A stretch of 43,983 bases of DNA from Gammaproteobacteria bacterium (GCA_029861595.1 JAOTYY010000003.1:1-43983); one strand, 5' to 3'; shown: positions 25,510 through 34,098, counted from the first letter of the stretch. The notes: generated by a model from the sequence alone, not told the origin. Made by a program: numbers and translations.

Positions 25510-26309
25510 CTCGCACGCCCGTCGTACTGGCGATCGCAGGCTCCGATTCGGGAGGCGGCGCCGGAATTCAGGCGGATCTGAAGGCGATCGCCGCTTGCGG
25601 GGCGTACGGCGCTGCGGCCGTAACCGCGTTGACAGCGCAGAATACGCTTGGGGTGCAGGGTGTATTCATCGTGCCTGCCCAATTCGTCGCGCAACAGATC
25701 GACTCGGTGATGCAGGATATCGGCGCGGATGTGTGGAAAATCGGTATGCTGGGCAGCGTGGACGTTATCGAGTGCGTAGCGGAACGCGCCTTACACTACA
25801 ACGTAGAGCGGCTGGTGCTGGACCCGGTGATGGTGGCGAAAGGCGGCGACAGGCTGTTGCCGGACGATGCCGGCGAAGCGCTGCGCCGCAGCCTGTTACC
25901 TTTGGCGTTGCTGGTAACGCCCAATCACCACGAAGCGGGCGTGCTCGCCGAACGCCCCATCCACAATGTCGATGACATGCATGTGGCGGCGGCCGCGATC
26001 CAGGCGTGCGGCGCACGCAACGTGCTGGTGAAAGGCGGTGATCTTCCCGGCGCCGGGGAACAGTCGATCGACGTGCTGTTCGATGGCCATGGGTACCGGG
26101 TTTTCTCGGCGCCACGCATCGCGAGTAAGAACACCCACGGAACGGGTTGCACACTGGCCTCGGCGATCGCCGCCGAGCTGGCGGCAGGCCGCTCGGTGGA
26201 GGAAGCAATAGGCAATGCCAAGGCTTACGTCGGCAGGGCGATTGCCGGTGGAATGCACCTGGGCATAGGCAGTGGCCACGGGCCGCTACAGCATTTTCCC
26301 GACGCCTGA
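25497..26309 (+). CDS. thiD: HMP/HMP-phosphate kinase (ThiD)
   Basis: 270 residues of the ribokinase-like family. Marks are AIAGSDSGGGAGIQADLKAI at the N-terminus, DPVMVAKGGDRLL in the middle and the anion hole and base NTHGTGCTLASAIAA near the end. ThiD phosphorylates HMP and then HMP-phosphate to the diphosphate. It closes the salvage operon after TenA, matching the order uptake, deamination, phosphorylation. The ATG at 25497 overlaps the tenA end. The thiE and thiM genes are not in the window. Confidence 0.95.
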   Translation: MSAVTRTPVVLAIAGSDSGGGAGIQADLKAIAACGAYGAAAVTALTAQNTLGVQGVFIVPAQFVAQQIDSVMQDIGADVWKIGMLGSVDVIECVAERALHYNVERLVLDPVMVAKGGDRLLPDDAGEALRRSLLPLALLVTPNHHEAGVLAERPIHNVDDMHVAAAAIQACGARNVLVKGGDLPGAGEQSIDVLFDGHGYRVFSAPRIASKNTHGTGCTLASAIAAELAAGRSVEEAIGNAKAYVGRAIAGGMHLGIGSGHGPLQHFPDA

Positions 26310-26326
26310 GAGATGAGCTTGTCACA

Positions 26327-27160
26327 ATGCGCATGAAACTCCGTGAATTCCGTGCCTGGAAGAACAAGGCGCTTACCTTCATGGGCATGTCGGGTGTGGG
26401 TAAGACCACCCTGGCCAGCAAGCTGCCGAAATCCACCTGGTTTCTCTATTCGGGCGACTACCGCATCGGCACCAAGTACCTGAGCGAGCCGATTCTAGAC
26501 AACATCAAGAAACAGGCGATGCAGATTCCGTTTCTGCGTGAATTGTTACGCAGCGACTCGATTTACATCGCCAACAACATCACCGTCGACAATCTCGCGC
26601 CGCTGTCGACATTCGTCGGCAAGCTGGGCGACCCGCGCCTGGGCGGACTAGGTTTGCAGGAGTTCAAACGGCGTCAGTCACTGCATCGCCGGGCGGAAAT
26701 CTGTGCAATGCGCGAAATCGGCGAGTTCATCGTCAAGGCGAAGGAGATTTACGGCTATTCGAAATTTGTGAACGACGCTGGCGGCAGCGTTTGCGAGCTG
26801 AACGACGAAAAGACCATCGCCCACCTCGGTGAACATACCCTGGTAGTGTATATCCAGGCCGATCAAAGTCTCGAACAGTCGCTGATAGAACGCCAGATCG
26901 ACTACCCGAAGCCAATGTACTATCAGCAGGAATTCCTGGACAGCCAGTTGGACGTCTACCTGCAGGAGCAGGCGCTGACCGGCAGCGAGGAGATCAATCC
27001 GGACGCGTTCGTACGCTGGATATTCCCCAGGCTGCTTGCCCACCGGCGGCCGTTGTACGAATCGATAGCGCAACGCTTCGGCTGCACCGTGGAAGCACGG
27101 GCTATCGAATCAGTCCGCGACGAAGCCGATGTTCTGGCTTTGGTGGAGGGCGCATTGTAA
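26327..27160 (+). CDS. Unknown P-loop ATPase/kinase-like protein
   Basis: 277 residues with Walker A GMSGVGKT (20-27) directly after ALTFM. The rest, for example WFLYSGDYRIGTKYLSEP, IYIANNITVDNLAPL and IDYPKPMYYQQEFLD, resembles a small group of bacterial P-loop proteins of unknown role. The P-loop is like that of nucleoside or sulphate kinases, but I saw no match to APS kinase motifs. The ATG at 26327 gives the usual start before the P-loop; a second ATG is at 26333. It is between thiD (17 bases upstream) and metA (34 bases downstream) and may be cotranscribed with both. A specific substrate cannot be named. Confidence 0.7.
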   Translation: MRMKLREFRAWKNKALTFMGMSGVGKTTLASKLPKSTWFLYSGDYRIGTKYLSEPILDNIKKQAMQIPFLRELLRSDSIYIANNITVDNLAPLSTFVGKLGDPRLGGLGLQEFKRRQSLHRRAEICAMREIGEFIVKAKEIYGYSKFVNDAGGSVCELNDEKTIAHLGEHTLVVYIQADQSLEQSLIERQIDYPKPMYYQQEFLDSQLDVYLQEQALTGSEEINPDAFVRWIFPRLLAHRRPLYESIAQRFGCTVEARAIESVRDEADVLALVEGAL

Positions 27161-27194
27161 ATTTCCCCGTTTGGAGTAGCAGCGTGTTCAGCCG

Positions 27195-28262
27195 ATGCCC
27201 ATAGTCGCAAATACCGGGTTGCCCAGTTTTGCGCGCTTGCGCGACAGCGGTCAGGAAGTGCTGACCCGTGAGCGGGCGAGCGCCCAGGATATCCGCGAAC
27301 TGCACATCGGTTTGCTAAACCTCATGCCGGATGCGGCGCTGGAAGCAACCGAACGTCAGTTCTTACGCCTGGTCGGGTCCTGCAACCGTATCGCGCAGTT
27401 CTACGTGCACCCGTTCACCGTCGCTGGCGTGCCGCGCGGAGGACCGGCCAAGGCCCACGTGACAAAATTCTACAAACCCTTCGCACAGATTCGTGAAGAG
27501 GGACTGGACGCGCTCATCATAACCGGCGCCAACCCGATCGAAGCGGATTTGACCGCGGAGCCGTTCTGGCAGTCGCTGGTGGAAGTAATGACCTGGGCAC
27601 GCGCAGAGGTGTGCTCAACGTTATACTCATGTCTCGCCACACATGCCGCCTTGCAGCAGTATCACGGGATTTACCGTGAAAAACTGCCGAGCAAACGCTG
27701 GGGCGTATACGAACACCGCGTCACCGGCACTGACCATCCACTTTTGCTGAACATCAATACACGCTTCCACGGGCCACATTCACACGTTTATGACATGCCG
27801 CGCAGCGGGTTCGAAGCAGCCGGAACCACGGTGCTGGCCGACAGCCCCGAGGCGGGGGTTTATCTCGCGGTCAGCGAAGACCAGTTTCGCAGTGTCTATT
27901 TTCAGGGCCATCCAGAGTACGACATCAACAGCTTGTTCAAAGAGTTCAAGCGCGAGGTCGGACGTTTCGTGAGCGGCGTGCACAAAGCTTTCCCGCCGTT
28001 TCCCCAACACTATTTTGCGGCCGACGCCGAAACGATTTTGCGCGCCTACATAAAACAACTGCATGCCGCGCTGGCGACGGGTCGGCAACCGCCTGAGTTA
28101 CCCGAAGCGGAACTCGAACCGTTGCTGGACAATACCTGGACCGACACCGGCAAAGCGTTGATCAACAACTGGCTGGGGCTGGTGTACCAGCTCACACACC
28201 CGGAACGCCGCCGGCCATTCATGGACCACATAAACCCCGAGGATCCGCTGGGCCTGCGCTGA
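27195..28262 (+). CDS. metA: MetA-family homoserine O-acyltransferase, atypical
   Basis: 355 residues, about 45 longer than E. coli MetA. The catalytic triad is visible: Cys146 in STLYSCLATHAAL, His239 and Glu241 in FQGHPEYD. The N-terminus aligns through RASAQDIRELHIGLLNLMP. Two parts differ. The lysines after LMP in E. coli (LMPKKIETE) are absent; here LMPDAALEATE. The acyl-CoA specificity position, glycine in succinyl and glutamate in acetyl enzymes, is isoleucine (I115 in TGANPIEA) unless the alignment slips by one to E116. The C-terminus carries extra helices (LPEAELEPLLDNTWTDTGK). SD GGAG is about 17 bases upstream. It may use another acyl-CoA or another acceptor. Confidence 0.8.
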   Translation: MPIVANTGLPSFARLRDSGQEVLTRERASAQDIRELHIGLLNLMPDAALEATERQFLRLVGSCNRIAQFYVHPFTVAGVPRGGPAKAHVTKFYKPFAQIREEGLDALIITGANPIEADLTAEPFWQSLVEVMTWARAEVCSTLYSCLATHAALQQYHGIYREKLPSKRWGVYEHRVTGTDHPLLLNINTRFHGPHSHVYDMPRSGFEAAGTTVLADSPEAGVYLAVSEDQFRSVYFQGHPEYDINSLFKEFKREVGRFVSGVHKAFPPFPQHYFAADAETILRAYIKQLHAALATGRQPPELPEAELEPLLDNTWTDTGKALINNWLGLVYQLTHPERRRPFMDHINPEDPLGLR

Positions 28263-28368
28263 TCACGGCGGGCGTGGCGCGACTTGCCAGCTTGCCCGGC
28301 AACCGTTAACTTACGCCTCCTTGCCGCCGCATCGGCGGTGGCTGAAGAACGCCGCACAGAGATCGCGC

Positions 28369-29028
28369 ATGGACTTCGAACAAGCCCTTTACAACATGAT
28401 CGAACAGCAGATCCGCCCTTGGGATGTGCTCGATCAGCGCGTGCTGGATACGCTCGCGGGTATTCCCCGCCACCGCTACGTGCCCGATGAATACCGTTCG
28501 CTGGCTTACGGCGACACCCGCATTCCCATCGGGCATGGTGAAGTGATGATGAATCCCAACGTGGAAGGGCGCATGCTGCAGGTGCTGCAGATAACGCCCG
28601 GCGATCGGGTACTGGAGATCGGCACTGGCAGCGGTTACATCACCGCTTGCCTCAGCGCACTTGGGCACAGCGTGGAGAGCGTCGAAATCCACGCTGATCT
28701 GTCACGTGAGGCAGCCCAGAGACTGCAACGTGACGCTGTGCGCGACGTCACCCTGCAGGTGGGGGACGCAGCCGCGGGCTGGGGCGACGCGCAGGCCTAC
28801 GACGTAATCGCCATCACCGGGTCTTTGCCCCATCTGCCGGATTCCTACCGCGCAGCGTTGCGTACCGGCGGGCGGTTGTTCGCGGTATGCGGGTCGCAGG
28901 ACGAACCGATTATGGAAGCGATGCTGGTGACGCGCGTGAGCAACGATAACTGGACCGAGGAGCGCATCTTCGAAACCGAGTTGGCGCCGCTGGCAAACAG
29001 CACCCCGGTACCTGAGTTCGTTTTCTGA
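28369..29028 (+). CDS. PCMT-like SAM methyltransferase
   Basis: A 219-residue protein of the protein-L-isoaspartate methyltransferase family. The SAM site LEIGTGSGYITACLSALG is intact. However, the family motif that binds the isoaspartyl substrate (IGxGQTISQP) reads IPIGHGEVMMNPNVEG, so the TIS part is lost. Start MDFEQALYNMIEQQIRPWDV resembles a branch found next to tolC in several gammaproteobacteria. The ATG at 28369 fits this N-terminus. The stop overlaps the tolC start. A repair function cannot be assumed; another methylation target is possible. Confidence 0.85.
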   Translation: MDFEQALYNMIEQQIRPWDVLDQRVLDTLAGIPRHRYVPDEYRSLAYGDTRIPIGHGEVMMNPNVEGRMLQVLQITPGDRVLEIGTGSGYITACLSALGHSVESVEIHADLSREAAQRLQRDAVRDVTLQVGDAAAGWGDAQAYDVIAITGSLPHLPDSYRAALRTGGRLFAVCGSQDEPIMEAMLVTRVSNDNWTEERIFETELAPLANSTPVPEFVF

Positions 29029-30332
29029 TGCGCGCCCCGGCTGTTAGTGCATTACTGATTACCGCAGCTCTCTGTGTGGGCACCGCCGAAGCGGAAAACA
29101 TCGTCGAAATCTACGAGTTCGCCAAACTCAATGATGCCGACTACAGGGCTGCCGAAGCAGCCTTGCGCGCCAGCCTGGAAGCGGACCCGCAGGCCCGCGC
29201 CGCGCTGCGACCGCAAATAGGCCTGAGCGCCGATCTGTCCTATGTCAATACAGACGACGACGTTCCTGGCATAAAGAATGACTTCACGCAGGGCGGCCTC
29301 GCCCTCTCGCTGAGCCAGAGTCTCTACCGGCGTGACCTGAGGGTGCAACTCGAACAGGTGGGCGCGAGCGTCGCCCAGGCAAAAGCTGAATTCGAGGCCG
29401 CCGACGAAGCGTTGATTCTGCGTGTGTCGGAAGCCTATTTCGACGTGCTGGCCGCGCTGGATAATCTGGATTTCGCAGAGGCCGAGAAAGAAGCTATCGC
29501 CCAGCAGCTGGAACAGGCGCAACGCCGTTTCGAAGTCGGCTTGATCGCGATCACCGACGTCAAGGAAGCACAGGCCCAATTTGACCTGTCTGTCGCCGCG
29601 GAAATCCAAGCGGAGAACCTTCTGGCGACAACCCGCCAGGCATTGGTAGTAATCACCGGCACGCCATTCGAGGAATTGCAGCGCGTGGCCGATGATGCAC
29701 CACTCAATCCACCGGACCCGGATGACATAGAACAATGGGTCAGTATCGCGCAGGAACAGAACCTCAGTCTGATTGCCGCCAGGTTCGCCGCCGAGGTTGC
29801 CCGTCAGGGTATAGAGATCAATCGCTCCGATAACTATCCGACGCTGGATCTGGTAGCCCAGTATGCTTATCTGGATAAAGATGGCGGGTTTAACGAAGGT
29901 GATTCCAACACTGCCTCGATCGGTGTGCAGCTCAACTACCCGTTGTACACAAGCGGCGCCAGGGGCTCGCGGATCGAGCAGGCGCGCGCCGAGTTTGAAA
30001 CGACACAGGAATTTCTCGAGAAACAACGGCGCACTACCGTGCAGCAGGCGCGCGACGCTTATCTGACCGTTATCGCCGCGATCAGCAGTGTTCGTGCATT
30101 GAAGCAGGCACTCGAGTCCAGTCAAGCCGCTAATGAAGCGACCCAGGCCGGCTTCGAAGTAGGTACGCGTACCGCAGTGGACGTGTTGATCACGCTACGC
30201 TCGACTTACGAGGCACAACGCGACTACGCACGCGCCCGCTACGACTACATTCTCAATATGTTGAGTCTCTACCAGGCGGCGGGCATCCTCGCCGAGGAGC
30301 ATCTGGAGGCGATCGCCCGCTGGTTGCGATGA
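29028..30332 (+). CDS. tolC: TolC-family outer-membrane channel
   Basis: 434 residues. Signal peptide MRAPAVSALLITAALCVGTAEA, then two outer-membrane efflux repeats with long helices: ADYRAAEAALRASLEAD, the first barrel strands (YVNTDDDVPG..., SLSQSLYRRDLR), ALILRVSEAYFDVLAALDNL, QRRFEVGLIAITDVKEAQAQFD, and in the second half GVQLNYPLYTSGARGSRIEQ and GFEVGTRTAVDVLITLRSTYEA. This is TolC-like, trimeric, for export through tripartite pumps. The start overlaps the methyltransferase stop (TGATG). Confidence 0.94.
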   Translation: MRAPAVSALLITAALCVGTAEAENIVEIYEFAKLNDADYRAAEAALRASLEADPQARAALRPQIGLSADLSYVNTDDDVPGIKNDFTQGGLALSLSQSLYRRDLRVQLEQVGASVAQAKAEFEAADEALILRVSEAYFDVLAALDNLDFAEAEKEAIAQQLEQAQRRFEVGLIAITDVKEAQAQFDLSVAAEIQAENLLATTRQALVVITGTPFEELQRVADDAPLNPPDPDDIEQWVSIAQEQNLSLIAARFAAEVARQGIEINRSDNYPTLDLVAQYAYLDKDGGFNEGDSNTASIGVQLNYPLYTSGARGSRIEQARAEFETTQEFLEKQRRTTVQQARDAYLTVIAAISSVRALKQALESSQAANEATQAGFEVGTRTAVDVLITLRSTYEAQRDYARARYDYILNMLSLYQAAGILAEEHLEAIARWLR

Positions 30333-30342
30333 GGTCCACGGC

Positions 30343-30918
30343 ATGACGCAACCGGCAGTCGGGTTGGTGCAAGCTCAGGATTCCACGCTGGTCATTCTCG
30401 ATATGCAAACGCAAGCGGCGGCCGCGTTGCAGAGTTCGGATTTCGCGCGTGTCTGCCGGACGGTCGTGACAACCGTGCGCGCCGCGGAAATTCTGTCCGT
30501 ACCCATCATCTACTCAGAGCATTACGCGCCCGCTGCCGGCGTCACCGACCCACGCGTCAAACAGGTGCTTCCGGAGAGCGCGTTTCGTGTGCAGAAAAGC
30601 ACGCATTGCGCTTGGTCAGATGATGGATTCGCCAATGCTGTGGAAATCGCCGCGCGCCGGCAAGTCGTGATATGCGGTCTGCAGGCCCACATCGGGGTAA
30701 TGCAAACCGCTATCGGGATGGCGGGAGAGGACTATCAGGTATTCGTCGTTGCAGACGGAACAAGCAGCCATGACCCCACGCTGGCGGCCATCGCCATCGA
30801 GCGCATGCGCGCCAGTGCAGTAACCATCACCAGTTGTGAATCGCTGTTGTACGAATGGCTGGAGGGAGGCGACCCAGCGTCGCGCGAGCACATACTTTCC
30901 GTGCTGCAAGAATCCTGA
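30343..30918 (+). CDS. Isochorismatase-fold hydrolase with Gly in place of Cys
   Basis: A 191-residue single-domain cysteine-hydrolase-like protein. Asp20 (VILDMQTQ) and Lys85 (FRVQKSTHC) of the usual triad are present. The third member, the Cys in the GxxTxxCV pattern, is Gly118 (GLQAHIGVMQTA). EntB/PhzD isochorismatases share this Gly (GVYAHIG in EntB) and do not use a Cys, whereas YcaC-like amidohydrolases need it. The protein may thus be a vinyl-ether hydrolase or a relative without amidase activity. No siderophore genes lie near. It starts 10 bases after tolC, and GAGG lies upstream, so it may belong to the same transcript. Confidence 0.82.
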   Translation: MTQPAVGLVQAQDSTLVILDMQTQAAAALQSSDFARVCRTVVTTVRAAEILSVPIIYSEHYAPAAGVTDPRVKQVLPESAFRVQKSTHCAWSDDGFANAVEIAARRQVVICGLQAHIGVMQTAIGMAGEDYQVFVVADGTSSHDPTLAAIAIERMRASAVTITSCESLLYEWLEGGDPASREHILSVLQES

Positions 30919-30926
30919 AAGCGGGC

Positions 30927-31844
30927 GTGGATCAAGCACCGTTCCAACCAGGCGCGTACCTTGCGCCCCGTTATTGGCCGAGTTGGCTGGCATTGGGCAT
31001 GTTACGTGCGGCGATCCTGATGCCGTACACCTGGCAATGCCGTCTTGGCAGGATGCTGGGCATGGCTCTCTACCACCTGCATCGCAAACGTCGGCGTATC
31101 GCCGCCACCAACATCAACCTGTGTTTCCCCGACCTCCCGCAAGCCCAGCGGGAAGAGTTGGTCAAAGAGACGTTTCGCCACACCGGGATTACCGTTTTCG
31201 AGACGCCGCTCGCCTGGTGGGGAAACCCGGAGAGGTTGCGCAAACGCTGCGAGATCGAGGGGCTGCACCATCTGTTCGAGGCGCTCGAGCACGGCAAAGG
31301 CGTAATTCTTCTCACCGGCCACAGCACTTCACTGGAGATGGGGGGCCGACTGCTCTCGTTGCACACACCCGTGCAGGCTTTGTACCGCACGGTGCGTAAC
31401 AAACTCGTTAACGAGGTTACGCTGAAAGCGCGCAATGGTTTTCTCGAACGAATAATACTGCGCACCAAGCTGCGCGCCGCGTTGCGCGGCCTGAAAGAAA
31501 ATCTGGCCACCTGGTATGCACCGGATCAGGATTTCGGCACCCATGGCACGGTGTTCGCCGAGTTTCTGGGCACACCCGCCGCAACGCTGGTTGCACCGGC
31601 GAAACTGGCGCGCCTGTCCGGAGCCAAAGTGGTACCGTTCTTCCCCTACCGGTTGCCCGGCGACGCCGGCTTCAAACTGGTTATAGAGGCGGCGCTGGAG
31701 GATTTTCCATCCGGTGATGACAGTCGCGATGCACGCCGGGTGAACGAGATTTTGGGGCGACAGGTCTGCAAAGCCCCGGCCCAATACATGTGGGTGCACC
31801 GGCGCTTCAAAACACGTCCGCCTGGCGAGCCCGACGTCTACTAG
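30927..31844 (+). CDS. lpxL: Lipid A lauroyl-type acyltransferase (LpxL/HtrB)
   Basis: 305 residues, close to the 306 of E. coli LpxL. The N-terminus LAPRYWPSWLALGMLRAAILMPY is a membrane anchor. The catalytic pair H132xxxxE137 (HSTSLE) is present, as is YAPDQDFG and the ending APAQYMWVHRRFKTRPPGEP. It transfers a secondary acyl chain to Kdo-lipid A at the inner membrane. The start is taken as GTG at 30927, eight bases after the isochorismatase stop; the frame is open upstream but only this start gives the family length. LPS genes waaA and kdkA follow. Confidence 0.92.
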   Translation: MDQAPFQPGAYLAPRYWPSWLALGMLRAAILMPYTWQCRLGRMLGMALYHLHRKRRRIAATNINLCFPDLPQAQREELVKETFRHTGITVFETPLAWWGNPERLRKRCEIEGLHHLFEALEHGKGVILLTGHSTSLEMGGRLLSLHTPVQALYRTVRNKLVNEVTLKARNGFLERIILRTKLRAALRGLKENLATWYAPDQDFGTHGTVFAEFLGTPAATLVAPAKLARLSGAKVVPFFPYRLPGDAGFKLVIEAALEDFPSGDDSRDARRVNEILGRQVCKAPAQYMWVHRRFKTRPPGEPDVY

Positions 31845-32092
31845 GCCCGCATGTTGTACGAAGTCGGTATGAATCCTGAAATATCGGTAGCAAGATTGGA
31901 AGCTTACACGGGAGTTTCCAGACAACCGCGAGACCGATTTGATACCTGTTCACTTTCAGGAAAAATCTGCCGTCACATGTGAACGATAGCCCTTGAACCA
32001 TAGTCGGGCTATGCTTCTGCGGGCGATCGTCCAATCTGTTTAGCCAGATTTTCCCTGAAGCGAACCCTTCGAACAACGTGCGGGCTACCCCT
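31845..32092. other. Intergenic stretch before waaA with a hairpin
   Basis: No gene seen in these 248 bases. A perfect 7-bp hairpin ATAGCCC/GGGCTAT lies at 31986-32012 with a 13-base loop. There is no T-run, so it is not a clear terminator. No convincing -35/-10 pair was found. Confidence 0.5.
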
Positions 32093-33340
32093 ATGTACAG
32101 ACTGGCAATGCTGTTGCTTACGCCGTACGCGCTGTACTACACGCTGCGCAGAAGTCTCCGAGACGGCGGCTGGCGTTATCTCCGGCAACGGCTGGGCCTC
32201 GGTCTGCCAGACATAACGCAACGGCCACTGTGGACACATTGCGCATCCGTGGGCGAAGTGCATGCCGCAGCGCCGCTGTTACACGCGTTACGCACCCGAT
32301 ACCCGGCGTTGCCGATGCTGGTCACCACGAATACACCCACCGGCGCGGCGGCGGCGAGGAACCGTCTGCCGGACACCGCCAGGCATTGCTACTTACCTAT
32401 CGACTGGGTTTTTGCCGCACGCGCTTTCGCGCGCCGCGTACACCCACGTGCAGCCATCGTACTGGAAACCGAGCTTTGGCCCCGGGCGTTTGCGCGCATT
32501 GCCGCCACTGGAGCACCCATCGTCATCGTAAACGGTCGCCTGTCACAGCGCAGCCTCGGTGTGCCTCGCTGGCTGCAAGGTGCGCAACGCACCGCCCTGC
32601 AGCACGTGTCCGCAGTTCTGGCGCGCAATGACGAAGACGCACGCGCCTTCGAAGCGTTGGGTGCGCGACCTGGAACCGTGCAGACAGTCGGCAATCTCAA
32701 GTTCGCCGCCATTGCACACGGCGCCGCCAACCCGCAGCCGGTTGTCGAGCCGCCGTACTGGCTGGCCGCCTCCACGCACGCACCTGAGGAACGATTGTGC
32801 GCGCGGGTGCAGCTCGACAACCCACAGCTGCCGCTGCTCGTCATAGCACCGCGCTACCCCGAACGAGGCAGCGCACTGGCTGCGGAATTGACGAAACTCG
32901 GGGCGCAGGTCGCGTTGCGTTCCAGAAACGACGATGTATCTGCCTCTGCACGGATCTACATTGCCGACACCCTCGGTGAGCTGGACGCACTGTTTGCGCA
33001 CGCGCAACTGGCTTTCATCGGCGGTTCTTTCGCGCCGCGGGGTGGCCAGAACCTGCTGGAGGCTGCTCGCCACGGTTGTCCAGTGATCGTCGGACCGCAT
33101 ATGCAGAACTTTGCGGATGAAACTCGGCGCTTGCTGGACGCTGGCGCCGCGCTGCAACTCGACAACAGCGATGCGCTGCAGGAAACCATCATCGCTCTGT
33201 CCGCCGACCCGCAACGTCGCGACGAGCTACGCAGCGCGCTGTTACAAACGATGCGAACGGAAGCGCATGTATTGGAGCGCTACCTGGAGCGTTTGCAGCA
33301 GTTGTGGGGCGATCAATTCGCGTTGGAGGCTTTTGAGTAG
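32093..33340 (+). CDS. waaA: Kdo transferase (WaaA/KdtA)
   Basis: 415 residues. N-terminal membrane anchor MYRLAMLLLTPYALYYTLRR, then the GT30 signature WTHCASVGEVHAAAPLL with catalytic Glu55. The C-terminal Rossmann half holds FIGGSFAPRGGQNLLEAARHG and GPHMQNFADE. WaaA adds Kdo from CMP-Kdo to lipid IVA. A kdkA gene nearby is typical of organisms in which WaaA adds a single Kdo that is then phosphorylated. The ATG at 32093 is preferred over GTG 32078. Its last 28 bases overlap the 3' end of kdkA on the other strand. Confidence 0.94.
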   Translation: MYRLAMLLLTPYALYYTLRRSLRDGGWRYLRQRLGLGLPDITQRPLWTHCASVGEVHAAAPLLHALRTRYPALPMLVTTNTPTGAAAARNRLPDTARHCYLPIDWVFAARAFARRVHPRAAIVLETELWPRAFARIAATGAPIVIVNGRLSQRSLGVPRWLQGAQRTALQHVSAVLARNDEDARAFEALGARPGTVQTVGNLKFAAIAHGAANPQPVVEPPYWLAASTHAPEERLCARVQLDNPQLPLLVIAPRYPERGSALAAELTKLGAQVALRSRNDDVSASARIYIADTLGELDALFAHAQLAFIGGSFAPRGGQNLLEAARHGCPVIVGPHMQNFADETRRLLDAGAALQLDNSDALQETIIALSADPQRRDELRSALLQTMRTEAHVLERYLERLQQLWGDQFALEAFE

Positions 33341-34038
33341 GCGCTGAACAGGCAATGCCACTCGTGCGGGGTAAAGTGCATTCGCGGATTCTCGCGGTGC
33401 ACCTTGTCCAGCGAACGTTTCAAGCGCTCGAGGTTTGCCCGTTGCCAGGGGCGAGCCAGCACGCGGTGTTTGGCTTTATCGAAATCGAGCAACCAGACCC
33501 GCGCACCGTTATCTGTCAAGACCACGTTACCTGCATTCAAATCAGCATGCCAAACGCCGTACGCATGGAAATCCCAGATCACACGGCCGATTTTTTGCCA
33601 TACCGATTCAGCCAGCGGCGCGCGCAACAAGAGCTCGGCGAGCGACCCGTCCGCCGGCAAACGCGCCGTCGCCAGGTCGGCCCGATAACTGACCCCGCGC
33701 CGGGTCAGTCTTGCCGCCAGCGGTCGCGGCACCGGCAATCCGTGCGTGTAGAGTTCCGCAAGCAACCGCCACTCCCGCCACGGGCGGCTGACAGCTAGAC
33801 CATTCCACAGGTAACGGTCCCGGATCACGCGCGCGAGTTTTCCGCCACGGTGATAATGGCGGATAACATAGTCCTGATCGGCGTGGCGGGTCACGCGCAT
33901 CTCGCCACGACCACCCGTGGGAGGCTGCGAATGGGCCGGGGGTAAGTTAACGAACAAAGCGAACACATCGCGACTGTCGATATGGTCCGCGTCGTAGATG
34001 TACGCGTTTCTGCCTTCGCGATGCTCGGCTTCACGCAC
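33313..34038 (-). CDS. kdkA: Kdo kinase (KdkA)
   Basis: A 241-residue kinase of the KdkA/InaA type. The catalytic HxDLNxxN motif is HADLNAGN (164-171) and the metal-binding DFD is at 185-187 (LLDFDKAK). Other family parts are IRHYHRGGKLARVIRDRYLW and EWRLLAELYTHGLPVPRPLA. KdkA phosphorylates the 4-position of Kdo in Haemophilus and related species. Length is identical to the H. influenzae enzyme. The start is GTG at 34038. It is the last of the glnE-ilvE-zinc finger-kdkA run and converges with waaA, its functional partner. Confidence 0.92.
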   Translation of the reverse strand: MREAEHREGRNAYIYDADHIDSRDVFALFVNLPPAHSQPPTGGRGEMRVTRHADQDYVIRHYHRGGKLARVIRDRYLWNGLAVSRPWREWRLLAELYTHGLPVPRPLAARLTRRGVSYRADLATARLPADGSLAELLLRAPLAESVWQKIGRVIWDFHAYGVWHADLNAGNVVLTDNGARVWLLDFDKAKHRVLARPWQRANLERLKRSLDKVHRENPRMHFTPHEWHCLFSAYSKASNAN

Positions 34039-34098
34039 GCTTCGGCCTAACTGGTGTGCGAGGGACTATGCGGCGTGATGGCGAAAAGCGGGTCAGGG

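Noticed and set aside
29052-30125. Long minus-strand frame opposite tolC
   Set aside because: It is a shadow of the well-supported TolC gene in a GC-rich region.
31973-31982. TCACATGTGA as a possible Crp site
   Set aside because: The half sites are in the reverse order and without the six-base spacer of TGTGA-N6-TCACA.
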